A stretch of 12,667 bases of DNA. Source: Anaerolineales bacterium. GTDB taxonomy: Bacteria; Chloroflexota; Anaerolineae; Anaerolineales; Anaerolineaceae. The notes beneath the pieces are model-generated. The model was not told the DNA's origin and searched no databases. It saw nothing but the letters and a program-made list of their open reading frames with translations. The position numbers were made by a program, and so were the translations under genes. The stretch covers positions 1-12,667 of the forward strand of contig JAGVAB010000067.1 in assembly GCA_020060485.1 (NCBI GenBank), in the 5' to 3' direction. This document shows positions 6,193-12,667 of this stretch, piece by piece. Positions within the stretch are counted from its first letter, which is position 1. Each line of letters opens with the position of its first letter.

Positions 6193-6475
6193 TCTTTTTA
6201 CGGGATGCGGATTGCCGTAATGCAGCGCCCCGATTTTTAAGGTGTAAATGGCCGGGGCGTTGTTATACTGGATAAAACGGCATGTTCAGGATGGCATCTG
6301 GCTGGCAAGAGCTTTGGCTGCCACTCGCCGTCAACGGCCAATGCCAGACTGCGTTGTAGAATATGCAGGGCATCGCGCGTGTAGGCTGTCAAACTGGAGG
6401 AGGGGGCAGGCATGGCAGTCTCCTTGAAGTGGTATGGTTTCTTTCAGTTTACAGCTTTTATTGAGGAGAGAAAAG
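6193..6475 (+). other. 283-base intergenic leader with hairpins and an extended -10
   Basis: No gene is seen here apart from a doubtful short ORF opening at 6412. CGCCCCG (6226-6232) pairs with CGGGGCG (6253-6259) around a 20-base loop; with no T run after it, it is at most a weak terminator for the upstream gene. An extended -10 (TGTTATACT, 6261-6269) follows directly. Farther on, CTGGCA (6302-6307) plus TTGGC (6314-6318) can pair with the contiguous GCCAATGCCAG (6337-6347). A transcript from 6276 would have a leader of about 200 bases before the transglutaminase gene. Confidence 0.5.
6261..6269 (+). promoter_or_regulatory. Extended -10 promoter candidate
   Basis: TGT followed by TATACT (6264-6269) is a good extended -10 element; no convincing -35 is seen 16-18 bases upstream. 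It could drive the transglutaminase-like gene with a leader of about 200 bases. Confidence 0.45.
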
Positions 6476-7558
6476 ATGCGTGTCAAAACGATCCTGATAG
6501 CGGCGATTGGCTTATTACTGGTGCAGTGTTGCTGTCTTTCCGGTTTGCTTTCCGAACAGCAACAGTCCGTGCAGACTCTGGCAGCGACTGCTGAAATTCT
6601 ACCGGAACAACCCTTTGCCACGGCTGTTCCTGAACTGCCATCCCCGCCGCCGCAGCAGCCGGCAACCCGGCCCACGCTTGCGCCAGACACAGCATCCATC
6701 ACCACCACCCAGGTCTATACGGTACGCCAGACATTGCGCCTGGTCAATGAAGGCAGTGCGCCGGTGGAGGAGTTGAAGCTGCGCATTGCCCTGATCCGTG
6801 ACTGGGAGCCATACCAGCAGGTGCGTTCGATGGTCATCTCACCATCTGAGTACGAGTTGGTGACGGATCAATATGACAACCATTATGCCGAGTTCTGGTT
6901 TTTCGATGTTCGGCCGGGTGATTCTTTGCCCATTGACCTGGAGTTTGAAGTGGCAGTCAATGGCCTGAAATTTGATTTGGGCAACTGTTCGGGACCGATG
7001 ATCCAGGAGCACACCGGCGCAGAAAAATTTCTGGAGGTCGATCATAGTTCCATTCAGTCCCTGGCGGGGCAGCTCAGCCAGAATACCGGCACAACCTGTG
7101 AAATCTCGGAGAATATTTACACCTATGTGATTGATACCCTGGATTATGCCGGCTATTTACCTGAAAGCCTGGGGGCGGTGGAAGCATTGCGCCGGGGCAG
7201 CGGGGATTGCACGGAGTACTCCGACCTGGCCATCTCTCTGCACCGGGCAGCCGGGATACCGGCTCAATTCGTTGAAGGCATCACTTACAACCGGGATGGC
7301 TTTTATGATGAAGGCCAGAGCAAGCATGACTGGCTGGAAGTCTATTTGCCTGGCACGGGCTGGGTGCCGCTTGATCCCACCTGGGGCGAAGAAAGCAACC
7401 ATTTCGCCCGGCTCAAGCCTGACCATATCATTATCACCAAAGGTCGTAATCTGGAGATGTTGGATGATTACCATTTTTGGGCTTATTGGTGGTGGGGAGA
7501 TACCAGCAAGGTCACAGTCAATGCTTATGATGAAAGCTGGCGCATTTGGAAGAAGTAG
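6476..7558 (+). CDS. Secreted or membrane-anchored transglutaminase-like protein
   Basis: This encodes 360 residues. Residues 1-22 are a signal peptide or N-terminal anchor ending in a Cys cluster (VQCCCLSG). A lipobox is suggested but atypical, with Gln before the first Cys. A low-complexity Pro/Gln/Thr linker follows (about 28-72). Residues 78-165 look like a beta-rich N-terminal domain, as in other bacterial transglutaminase-like proteins. The core carries the papain-like triad: Cys245 in GSGDCTEYSDLAISLHRAAG, His284 in KHDWLEVYLPGTGWVPLDPTWG, and Asp300 in the same block. Such proteins act as cysteine peptidases, amidases or crosslinkers on the cell surface; the substrate is unknown. GAGGAG (6463-6468) lies seven bases before the ATG at 6476. 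A strong terminator follows the stop. Confidence 0.88.
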   Translation: MRVKTILIAAIGLLLVQCCCLSGLLSEQQQSVQTLAATAEILPEQPFATAVPELPSPPPQQPATRPTLAPDTASITTTQVYTVRQTLRLVNEGSAPVEELKLRIALIRDWEPYQQVRSMVISPSEYELVTDQYDNHYAEFWFFDVRPGDSLPIDLEFEVAVNGLKFDLGNCSGPMIQEHTGAEKFLEVDHSSIQSLAGQLSQNTGTTCEISENIYTYVIDTLDYAGYLPESLGAVEALRRGSGDCTEYSDLAISLHRAAGIPAQFVEGITYNRDGFYDEGQSKHDWLEVYLPGTGWVPLDPTWGEESNHFARLKPDHIIITKGRNLEMLDDYHFWAYWWWGDTSKVTVNAYDESWRIWKK

Positions 7559-7564
7559 GAACAG

Positions 7565-7597
7565 AAAAGATGCCGGAGATTTTCTCCGGCATCTTTT
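7565..7597. terminator. Bidirectional intrinsic terminator
   Basis: The 15-base arm at 7565-7579 (AAAAGATGCCGGAGA) pairs perfectly with 7583-7597 around a TTT loop. A and T tracts flank the GC core, so it works in both directions. It serves the transglutaminase-like gene ending at 7558 and the ferritin gene ending at 7614 from the other side. Confidence 0.93.
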
Positions 7598-7613
7598 GGG
7601 TCATGAAAAAGGA

Positions 7614-8108
7614 TCAGGATTCTTCACGCAGATGCAGGACACGGCCATCCAGAACGAAGAGGTTGTGCACACCGGCTTTCTTGACCATGTTGAGCAGGGT
7701 GTCCATCAGGGAAAGTTCTTCCAGTTGCTCCGAAACAAACCAGTCGAGGAAGCGCTGACTGATGTAGTCTTTGTCTGCTGTGGCAATATCCACCAGGTTG
7801 TAGATCTGTTTGGTGACATCCTGTTCCCAATTCAAGGCTGCGCCAACGGCTTCTTCCGCCGACTTGAAGCTGACCTTGGGGGCCGGGATGGCCGGGATGT
7901 TGACCTGGGCGCCCACTTCCAGAATGTAATGCAGCAATTTCATGGCATGTTCGTTTTCTTCTTCGGCCTGAAGAAAGAAAAACTTTGCCAGGTTGGGCAG
8001 GGTTTCGCCTTCAAAGTAGGCAGCGATCTGCAAGTACTGCATGGAAGCGCCCATTTCGTTACCAATCTGCTGGTTGATGGTATCCTGTAATTTTTGACTG
8101 ATAATCAT
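7614..8108 (-). CDS. ftn: Bacterial non-heme ferritin
   Basis: This encodes 164 residues, the usual length for bacterial ferritin. Ferroxidase-centre residues line up with those of E. coli FtnA: Glu18 in IGNEMGASMQYL, Glu51 and His54 in AEEENEHAMKLL, Glu95 in NWEQDV, and Gln128/Glu131 in WFVSEQLEEL. It would oxidise Fe2+ with oxygen or peroxide and store the mineral in a 24-subunit shell in the cytoplasm. No heme-ligand Met in the bacterioferritin position is apparent. The start at 8108 has GGAGG eight bases upstream; an ATG at 8141 lies upstream of that site and is rejected. It has its own extended -10 promoter and is divergent from the duplicated-motif protein gene. Confidence 0.95.
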   Translation of the reverse strand: MIISQKLQDTINQQIGNEMGASMQYLQIAAYFEGETLPNLAKFFFLQAEEENEHAMKLLHYILEVGAQVNIPAIPAPKVSFKSAEEAVGAALNWEQDVTKQIYNLVDIATADKDYISQRFLDWFVSEQLEELSLMDTLLNMVKKAGVHNLFVLDGRVLHLREES

Positions 8109-8159
8109 TATTTTATCCTCCAGAATGTTTAATTTATACAATTTATGCCAACAATATCT

Positions 8160-8168
8160 ATTATAACA
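8160..8168 (-). promoter_or_regulatory. Extended -10 promoter of the ferritin gene
   Basis: Read on the minus strand this is TGT-TATAAT: a perfect -10 at 8165-8160 with the TGn extension at 8168-8166. The -35 region is weak, as is usual for extended -10 promoters. The transcript would start near 8153, about 45 bases before the start codon. Confidence 0.7.
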
Positions 8169-8186
8169 TGAAGTGCTCGAAGAAGG

Positions 8187-8242
8187 ATGAAATTTATTGG
8201 ATATATGCTATATAATTCATCTAAATACTGTGCACAGTGTTT
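8187..8242 (+). promoter_or_regulatory. Promoter and palindromic operator candidate, divergent from ferritin
   Basis: ATGAAA (8187-8192), an 18-base spacer and TATAAT (8211-8216) form a plausible promoter, with a start near 8222. Straight after it lies the perfect 12-base palindrome ACTGTGCACAGT (8227-8238), which extends to a 20-base dyad (8223-8242) with one mismatched pair. Its place just after the transcription start suits a repressor operator. The regulator is not identified. Confidence 0.55.
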
Positions 8243-8272
8243 TTCCACATGACAGGGAAAGGAGGAATGGAA

Positions 8273-8551
8273 ATGACAGTTGACAGGGATGCCTTGATGG
8301 CTTTGTTGACCAAAGCCGAGGATGCGCACCAACTGGCCTATCAGGATACGGAGGGCGTGGATGAAGAATGGCCAATGTGGTATGCCGATTTTTTGATTGA
8401 AGATTTACGGCACATTTTGAATGTGGATTTGACGCGCAGCGAGCTGATCTGTGTGCTGCTGAATTTGAGCAGGCTTCAGCTGCTGGAAGCGCCAGGCGAA
8501 GACTGGCAGGTATATTATGCCGATTATCTGCTGGAGCGGTATGCCTCATGA
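8273..8551 (+). CDS. Small protein with duplicated W-x2-(W/Y)YAD-x-L motif
   Basis: This encodes 92 residues, acidic, with no signal peptide or membrane segment. Two related segments stand out: EEWPMWYADFLIED (31-44) and EDWQVYYADYLLER (76-89), separated by LRHILNVDLTRSELICVLLNLSRLQL. The first, with its preceding AEDAHQLAYQDTEG, resembles the AHHxYExxTGxxDxxWPxWYAxYM module seen in small bacterial proteins and at the ends of some glyoxalase-fold proteins. I know no function. GGAGG (8261-8265) lies seven bases before the ATG at 8273; the ATG at 8267 is only one base from it and is rejected. It is first in a short operon with the membrane protein at 8598 and is divergent from ferritin. Confidence 0.78.
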   Translation: MTVDRDALMALLTKAEDAHQLAYQDTEGVDEEWPMWYADFLIEDLRHILNVDLTRSELICVLLNLSRLQLLEAPGEDWQVYYADYLLERYAS

Positions 8552-8597
8552 GCGCGGCAGGGACGGCTTGCCGCTGGAGGATGGAAAGGAGGTCGGG

Positions 8598-8807
8598 ATG
8601 ACGAGATATCTGGCAGCCCCAGGATTGCTGCAAGCCAGCCGCGACCTTTCAATCTGGTGGGTCTGGTTGTTGCTTGCGCTGCTTTTGGCATTGCTGGTGC
8701 TGTGGTTTTTCAGCTTGCGCCGGGTGGGGCCGCACCAGGCAGCAGATGACTGCCAAGGTTTGCAGGCGTTGCAGGATGAGCAGAAAGACGGGTACAAGGC
8801 AGGATAG
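8598..8807 (+). CDS. Small single-pass membrane protein
   Basis: This encodes 69 residues. After a short N-terminus (MTRYLAAPGLLQASRDLS) comes one strongly hydrophobic segment (about 19-40, WWVWLLLALLLALLVLWFF), then RR and a polar, acidic/basic tail. The RR after the segment suggests the C-terminal tail is in the cytoplasm. AAGGAGG lies five bases before the ATG at 8598. It follows the duplicated-motif gene by 46 bases on the same strand, so co-transcription is likely. The family is not recognised, and homologs would be needed to prove it is a real gene; the ribosome site and clean membrane segment are the main support. Confidence 0.6.
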   Translation: MTRYLAAPGLLQASRDLSIWWVWLLLALLLALLVLWFFSLRRVGPHQAADDCQGLQALQDEQKDGYKAG

Positions 8808-8836
8808 CCTGCAGAAAATCTCTGAATGGGGGTGTC

Positions 8837-9580
8837 TCAGCCGTTCTTTTGGCGGGCGTTGAGCGCCAGATGCAGGGCGATGGAGCCGGCCACAGCTGCG
8901 TTCAATGATTCGATCCGCCCGCGCATGGGCAGGCTGATGAGCACATCGCAGGACTTGCGGGTCAGGGCGCGCAGGCCGCTGCCTTCGCTGCCCACCACCA
9001 GGGCCAGCGGCCCATCCAGGCGCACGGTGTGCACCGGTTGGGCTTGCGGGCTGCCTTCCAGACCGATCACCCATCCACCGGCTTCCTTGATGGTGGTGAT
9101 GGCCTGAGACAGGTTGCCCTGGGCGACCAGCAGGTGTTCACTGGCCCCCGAAGAAGCATGCACCACTGCCGGAGTGACTCCGGCTGCCCGGTTGGAAGGG
9201 ATGACCACGCCGTGGATGCCGACTGCTTCAGCCGTGCGCAGCAAGGTGCCCAGATTTTGCGGGTCTTGCAGCTCATCCAGCAGCAGCACGAACAGGGCTT
9301 CGCCGCGTTTTCTGCCTTCGGCCAGGATGTCGGTCAGGGTGCTGTAGGGGTAATCATTGGTTTGCAAGGCCACGCCTTGAGGGTTATCGCCCAACGGGTC
9401 GATGCGCTGCCGCGGCACACGTTCCACCGGTACGTGAACCCGTTCGACCATGCGGATGATCTCGGTGATGCGCCCTTTCTCTTCCACGCCCTGGGCCACC
9501 CACAGGCGGTAAACATGCCTGCGGCGCGCCTGCAGGACTTCATAGACCGGGTTGCGCCCGCTGATCCATTCTTTTGCCAT
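8837..9580 (-). CDS. rlmB: 23S rRNA 2'-O-methyltransferase, RlmB/TrmH (SpoU) family
   Basis: This encodes 247 residues, the normal length. Residues 1-75 are the N-terminal substrate-binding domain (ISGRNPVYEVLQARRRHVYRL). The SpoU knotted domain has motif 1 LLDELQDPQNLGTLLRTAEAVG (100-121, Asn109 and Arg115), motif 2 LVVGSEGSGL (194-203, Glu199) and motif 3 SLPMRGRIESLNAAVAGSIAL (216-236). RlmB methylates the ribose of G2251 in 23S rRNA (E. coli numbering) using S-adenosylmethionine; specificity is inferred from the close match. The ATG at 9580 has AGGA seven bases upstream. It is last in the yacL-cysS-rlmB run on the minus strand, as in the Firmicutes cysS-rlmB cluster, though 132 bases with a palindrome separate it from cysS. 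Confidence 0.93.
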   Translation of the reverse strand: MAKEWISGRNPVYEVLQARRRHVYRLWVAQGVEEKGRITEIIRMVERVHVPVERVPRQRIDPLGDNPQGVALQTNDYPYSTLTDILAEGRKRGEALFVLLLDELQDPQNLGTLLRTAEAVGIHGVVIPSNRAAGVTPAVVHASSGASEHLLVAQGNLSQAITTIKEAGGWVIGLEGSPQAQPVHTVRLDGPLALVVGSEGSGLRALTRKSCDVLISLPMRGRIESLNAAVAGSIALHLALNARQKNG

Positions 9581-9635
9581 AAGGTTGTCCTTCTTTGGGG
9601 TGAAATTTCCAAATCGTAATAGGTTCTTTGATGGG

Positions 9636-9665
9636 GTAGGGACAGGTTTCTAAACCTGTCCCTAC
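9636..9665. repeat. 30-bp palindromic repeat in the cysS-rlmB gap
   Basis: GTAGGGACAGGTTT (9636-9649) and its exact reverse complement AAACCTGTCCCTAC (9652-9665) are separated by two bases. No T run follows on either strand, so this is not a standard terminator. The GTAGGG...CCCTAC ends recall small dispersed palindromic repeats common in some Chloroflexota and cyanobacteria genomes. It could process or stabilise the cysS-rlmB transcript. Confidence 0.75.
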
Positions 9666-9712
9666 AAAATGTCGTCAGTCATTCAAATCCAATTTGTTAA
9701 TCCGCTATGCTG

Positions 9713-11110
9713 TTAGAAATGCCAGGTGGTGCCCTGTTTGCTGTCTTCCAGGGTCACACCCAGTTCGGCCAGCCTGTCACGGATCCTGTCGGAAAGCTCG
9801 TAGAGTTTTTGCTTGCGGATTTCGGTACGCAATTCAACCAGCAGGTCAATGAAGGGGCCGGCGGCCTGATGATGCTGGTCTTTTTCCAAAAGCTGCAAGC
9901 CAAGTACGCCGCCCAGCTTGCGCAGCAGAGTTTGAGTGGGGGCAAGCTGCTCGTCTGTTGCGCCCTCATCGCGGGCCTTGTTGAGGTTGCGCACCAGGTC
10001 AAAGAGATGGCCCAGCGCACCGGCGGAATTGAAATCATCGTCCATGGCTGCCACAAAACCAGTCTCACAGATTTGCAGCTGTTGCGCCAGTTCATCCAGC
10101 ACGTTTTGGGCCGCGCCGGATGCCCCGGGCAGAGCGGGTTTGAGGGCCGAGTGCAGGCGTTCGAGGGCTTTTTCGGTTTGGCCAATCACCTCGTCGTTAA
10201 AGGTCAGCGGGTTGCGATAACCGGAGTTGAGTACCATCATGCGCAGTACATCGGCTTCATGCTCGGCCAGAAAGTCTTCAATGGTTACCAGGTTGCCCAA
10301 AGATTTGGACATCTTCTCGCCGCTCAATTGCAGCATGCCGTTGTGCACCCAGTAGCGGGCGAAAGGCTTGCCGGTCAGGCTTTCGGTCTGGGCAATTTCG
10401 TTTTCATGGTGGGGGAAGATCAGGTCGTTGCCGCCGCCGTGAATATCGATCTCCTCGCCGAGGTGATGCAGGCTCATTGCCGAGCACTCGATGTGCCAGC
10501 CAGGGCGGCCCATGCCCCACGGGCTTTCCCAGGCGGGTTCGCCAGGCCGCTGGGCCTTCCACAGGGCAAAGTCCATCGGATTTTCCTTGCGGTCGTCGAT
10601 CTCGATACGCGACCCGGCGTTCATGTCTGCCAGGCGCCGACCGGAAAGTTTCCCGTAATCCTCATCCTTGTCGACGCGAAAATAGACATCGCCTTCCACA
10701 GCATAGGCATAACCTTTTTCGATCAAGCCGGAGATCATGGCAATGATCTGCTCGATTTCACGCGTGGCATAGGGGGTGATGGTTGGGGGCAGGATGTTCA
10801 GATCACGCAGGTGCTGCTGGTATTCATTGATGTACATGCCCCCCAGCTCAAAGGGGTCCATACCCATCTGTTTGGCGCGCACGATGATCTTGTCATCCAC
10901 GTCAGTGAAATTCATGGCATGCTTAACCTCAAAGCCCTTGAATTCCATATAGCGGCGCAGGATATCAAACACCAGGGCCGACATGGCATGGCCGACATGG
11001 GCCTTGTTATACACGGTGGGGCCGCATACATACATGCGCACCTTGCCAGCCTGCACCGGGCGGAAATCTTCTTTTGTGCGGGAGAGTGTGCTGTAGATCT
11101 TGAGGCTCAT
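9713..11110 (-). CDS. cysS: Cysteine--tRNA ligase
   Basis: This encodes 465 residues, full length for a class I CysRS. The HIGH motif is HVGH (38-41) in YVCGPTVYNKAHVGHAMSAL, and KMSKS is at 266-270 (GEKMSKSLGN). The zinc site that selects cysteine is complete: Cys29, Cys209 (WHIECSAMS), His234 and Glu238 (FPHHENEIAQ). The stem-contact and DALR-like helical domain follows (about 300-465). It charges tRNA-Cys with cysteine in the cytoplasm. A purine-rich site (GGAAGGA) precedes the ATG at 11110. It starts 20 bases after the PIN-TRAM gene stop, so the two are co-transcribed. No defect seen. Confidence 0.97.
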   Translation of the reverse strand: MSLKIYSTLSRTKEDFRPVQAGKVRMYVCGPTVYNKAHVGHAMSALVFDILRRYMEFKGFEVKHAMNFTDVDDKIIVRAKQMGMDPFELGGMYINEYQQHLRDLNILPPTITPYATREIEQIIAMISGLIEKGYAYAVEGDVYFRVDKDEDYGKLSGRRLADMNAGSRIEIDDRKENPMDFALWKAQRPGEPAWESPWGMGRPGWHIECSAMSLHHLGEEIDIHGGGNDLIFPHHENEIAQTESLTGKPFARYWVHNGMLQLSGEKMSKSLGNLVTIEDFLAEHEADVLRMMVLNSGYRNPLTFNDEVIGQTEKALERLHSALKPALPGASGAAQNVLDELAQQLQICETGFVAAMDDDFNSAGALGHLFDLVRNLNKARDEGATDEQLAPTQTLLRKLGGVLGLQLLEKDQHHQAAGPFIDLLVELRTEIRKQKLYELSDRIRDRLAELGVTLEDSKQGTTWHF

Positions 11111-11130
11111 GGTTTCCTTCCCAAAAAACT

Positions 11131-12231
11131 TTAATTCGGCTGGTCGTCTGGCCGGGCAAAGATCATACGGCCGGCCGCGGTTTGCAGTACTTTGGTGACC
11201 AGGACTTCAATTTCCCGGTTCATGAATTCGCGGCCATTTTCCACGACCACCATGGTGCCGTCGTCCATATAGCCGACACCCTGACCGGATTCCTTGCCTT
11301 CCTGAATAACGCGCATGCTGAGGATTTCGCCGGGCAGCAGCACCGATTTGACAGCATTGGCCAACTCGTTGACATTGAGCACCTTGACGCCCTGCAGTTC
11401 GGCGATGCGGTTCAGGTTGTAGTCATTGGTCATTACTGGACACTTTAACTGGCGGGCAAGAATGACCAGCTTGTCGTCCACCTCGCGTACCCCGTCCACA
11501 TCAATGTCACTCATGCGCACCGGGATGGCAGGTTCCTTTTGCAACTGGGAGAGGACTTCCATGCCGCGCCGGCCGCGCTGGCGGCGCAGGCTGTCCGGCG
11601 AGTCGGCGATGTATTGCAGCTCGGTCAACACAAAACGGGGGATGAGGAGTGAGCCGGGCAAAAAGCCGGTGCGGGCAATATCTGCAATACGGCCATCAAT
11701 GATCACGCTGGTGTCAAGCAGGATGGTGCGTTCGCCGCTCCAGTTGCTGCTTTCTTCCTCCTTGTCTTTTGTATCGCTGCCGCCGCGATGGGAAGAAAAA
11801 CTGTTCAACAAGTTGAAGATGTCTTTCTGACGCATGATGAATACTGATACGCCCAGATAGGCCAGGACCAGCATGCCCACAAAGGGCAGGATATCTCCGA
11901 ACGGGGAAGGCAGCAGGGAAAGCGGGAAAGCCAGCAATGCGGCCATCAGCAGACCCACCACCAGGCCGATCAGGGCCGCGGCCAGGTTTTGTACCGAGGT
12001 TTTGCCAAAGATGTTCTTCAGGGTGCGGATGGGCCGGATGGTGATCAAAGGGGTAATGATCAAACCAAAAAGCGCCCCAACCAGACCAATGGTAAAGGCA
12101 TATTGTTCTACTGTGAAAGTGTCGACGGTGGGACTCAGGTTTGCCATTCGTCCCAGACTTGTCCCCCAAGAAACACCAAGAATGGTGAAAACGATCATGC
12201 CGATTAATCGGATAATAAGTTCAACGCTCAT
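11131..12231 (-). CDS. yacL: Membrane-anchored PIN-TRAM domain protein (YacL-like)
   Basis: This encodes 366 residues. Four membrane segments fill the N-terminal part (about 5-25, 45-65, 83-105, 115-133). A polar linker (146-167) leads to a PIN nuclease domain (168-290) with the acidic residues expected: Asp173 in LLDTSVIIDGRI, Glu204 in LTELQYIADS, Asp252/253 in REVDDKLV and Asp270 in VMTNDYNLN. A TRAM RNA-binding domain ends the protein (about 300-358). This is the layout of B. subtilis YacL. It is probably a membrane-bound RNase or RNA-binding factor; the substrate is unknown. The ATG at 12231 has GGAGG seven bases upstream. It is first gene of the operon with cysS, in the order seen near cysS in Firmicutes. 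Confidence 0.93.
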   Translation of the reverse strand: MSVELIIRLIGMIVFTILGVSWGTSLGRMANLSPTVDTFTVEQYAFTIGLVGALFGLIITPLITIRPIRTLKNIFGKTSVQNLAAALIGLVVGLLMAALLAFPLSLLPSPFGDILPFVGMLVLAYLGVSVFIMRQKDIFNLLNSFSSHRGGSDTKDKEEESSNWSGERTILLDTSVIIDGRIADIARTGFLPGSLLIPRFVLTELQYIADSPDSLRRQRGRRGMEVLSQLQKEPAIPVRMSDIDVDGVREVDDKLVILARQLKCPVMTNDYNLNRIAELQGVKVLNVNELANAVKSVLLPGEILSMRVIQEGKESGQGVGYMDDGTMVVVENGREFMNREIEVLVTKVLQTAAGRMIFARPDDQPN

Positions 12232-12334
12232 AAAAAGACCTCCAGAATAAATGCAAAAACAAAATGAATGATTGAGGCGGCGATTTGTTAAAGTGCAGAA
12301 TGAAAATAAATTAAATAAATTCAGTTAACTATGC

Positions 12335-12363
12335 ATGATAGCATGCCTGCGCTTGCAAGTCAA
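12335..12363 (-). promoter_or_regulatory. Strong sigma70-type promoter for yacL-cysS-rlmB
   Basis: On the minus strand TTGACT (12363-12358), a 17-base spacer ending in TGC, then TATCAT (12340-12335): a near-consensus -35/-10 pair with an extended -10. The transcript would start near 12328, leaving about 97 bases of AT-rich leader before the yacL-like gene. Confidence 0.85.
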
Positions 12364-12390
12364 ATTTAATTTTAACCGAAAATGATTTGA

Positions 12391-12667
12391 TTTTTATCAG
12401 CAAAATCATGGTTCTTTGGGAGTAACCGCGAAGCGCCTAAAACACCTCCATATAACTTCTCTTTCACGGCGATTCCCAGTGAGCCAAATCATATAAAGCC
12501 AAATGGGGCAGAGCAATTGTTAAAAGACTCCGGATTTGTTGTGGAAGAGGTGTTGGCAGGGACATGGTATTCTCAAAAAAGCTTGACATTTACGATTTTC
12601 CAAAACGGTCAAGGTCATCCAGACCAAAGTAGATGCAAAATGCTGATGATAATGGGCTGCCCTCTGC
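12391..12667 (+). pseudogene. Remnant or partial gene, open to the window edge
   Basis: One plus-strand frame stays open from 12391 to the right edge, about 92 codons. It reads like true protein: SNREAPKTPPYNFSFTAIP, SEPNHIKPNGAEQLLKDSG, FVVEEVLAGTWYSQKSLTF. No ATG, and no ribosome site with a usable start, opens it; the stop TGA is at 12388-12390. The GAEQLLKDSGFVVEEVLAGTW part recalls the end of class I SAM-dependent methyltransferases, where a helix is followed by 'aGF..ee', but this is only a hint. After TFTIF (about 12600) the sense fades. The frame shifted by one continues as KTVKVIQTKVDAKC to a stop at 12646, suggesting a frameshift. It is probably a gene missing its 5' end, possibly also frameshifted. 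Confidence 0.45.

Noticed and set aside
6412..6594. 60-codon ORF in the transglutaminase leader
   Set aside because: It has a decent ribosome site but overlaps the main gene out of frame and has no recognisable sequence; kept only as a note in the leader finding.
7131..8090. 319-codon plus-strand ORF from the transglutaminase gene into ferritin
   Set aside because: It crosses a strong terminator and overlaps two well-supported genes on either strand.
9707..11134. 475-codon plus-strand ORF across the whole cysS gene
   Set aside because: The opposite strand encodes an intact cysteine--tRNA ligase with all motifs; the plus-strand frame is an antisense shadow.

Overview
The window looks like a chromosomal segment from a bacterium of the Chloroflexota, most likely class Anaerolineae. 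This is inference, not a database result. It rests on a DUF177/YceD protein with a Cys-rich tail next to a primary sigma factor with a short acidic region 1.1, a membrane-anchored PIN-TRAM protein followed by cysS and rlmB, a P22-type antirepressor protein in the chromosome, and mixed GC content with sigma70-like promoters. No rRNA, tRNA, CRISPR array or transposase gene was seen.

Layout. Positions 1-1640 are very GC-rich. They hold the 3' end of an unrecognised gene (1-159), a perfectly palindromic two-way terminator (235-262), a phage-antirepressor-type gene on the minus strand (283-1143), and a minus-strand RdgB/HAM1 nucleotide pyrophosphatase gene that stops about one third short (1209-1628). 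The 14-base palindrome CGAACCGCGGTTCG occurs on both sides of the antirepressor gene. A strong promoter at 1678-1706 then reads right into yceD (1772-2251) and the primary sigma factor gene (2335-3522), which ends at a classic terminator (3559-3579).

Convergent to these is a minus-strand two-gene operon: a cation diffusion facilitator (4529-5434) coupled by a TGATG overlap to a membrane-anchored alpha/beta hydrolase (3666-4529). Divergent from it is a thymidylate-kinase-like protein with a damaged P-loop (5560-6192). A 283-base structured leader then precedes a secreted or anchored transglutaminase-like protein (6476-7558). A 15-bp-stem terminator separates that gene from a ferritin (7614-8108, minus). 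The ferritin shares a divergent, palindrome-bearing promoter region with two small plus-strand genes: an internally duplicated 92-residue protein (8273-8551) and a single-pass membrane protein (8598-8807).

The right third is a minus-strand housekeeping operon: yacL-like PIN-TRAM (11131-12231), cysS (9713-11110) and rlmB (8837-9580). It is driven by a near-consensus promoter at 12335-12363. A 30-bp palindromic repeat lies between cysS and rlmB. The right edge (12391-12667) holds plus-strand coding-like sequence without a usable start, probably a remnant gene.

Most of the window is ordinary housekeeping. The points most worth a second look are the truncated rdgB beside the palindrome-flanked antirepressor gene, the kinase-like protein with a broken Walker A motif, the duplicated WYADxL protein behind a palindromic operator candidate, the 30-bp palindrome in the cysS-rlmB gap, and the remnant gene at the right edge. 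I did not find a clear new multi-gene system.
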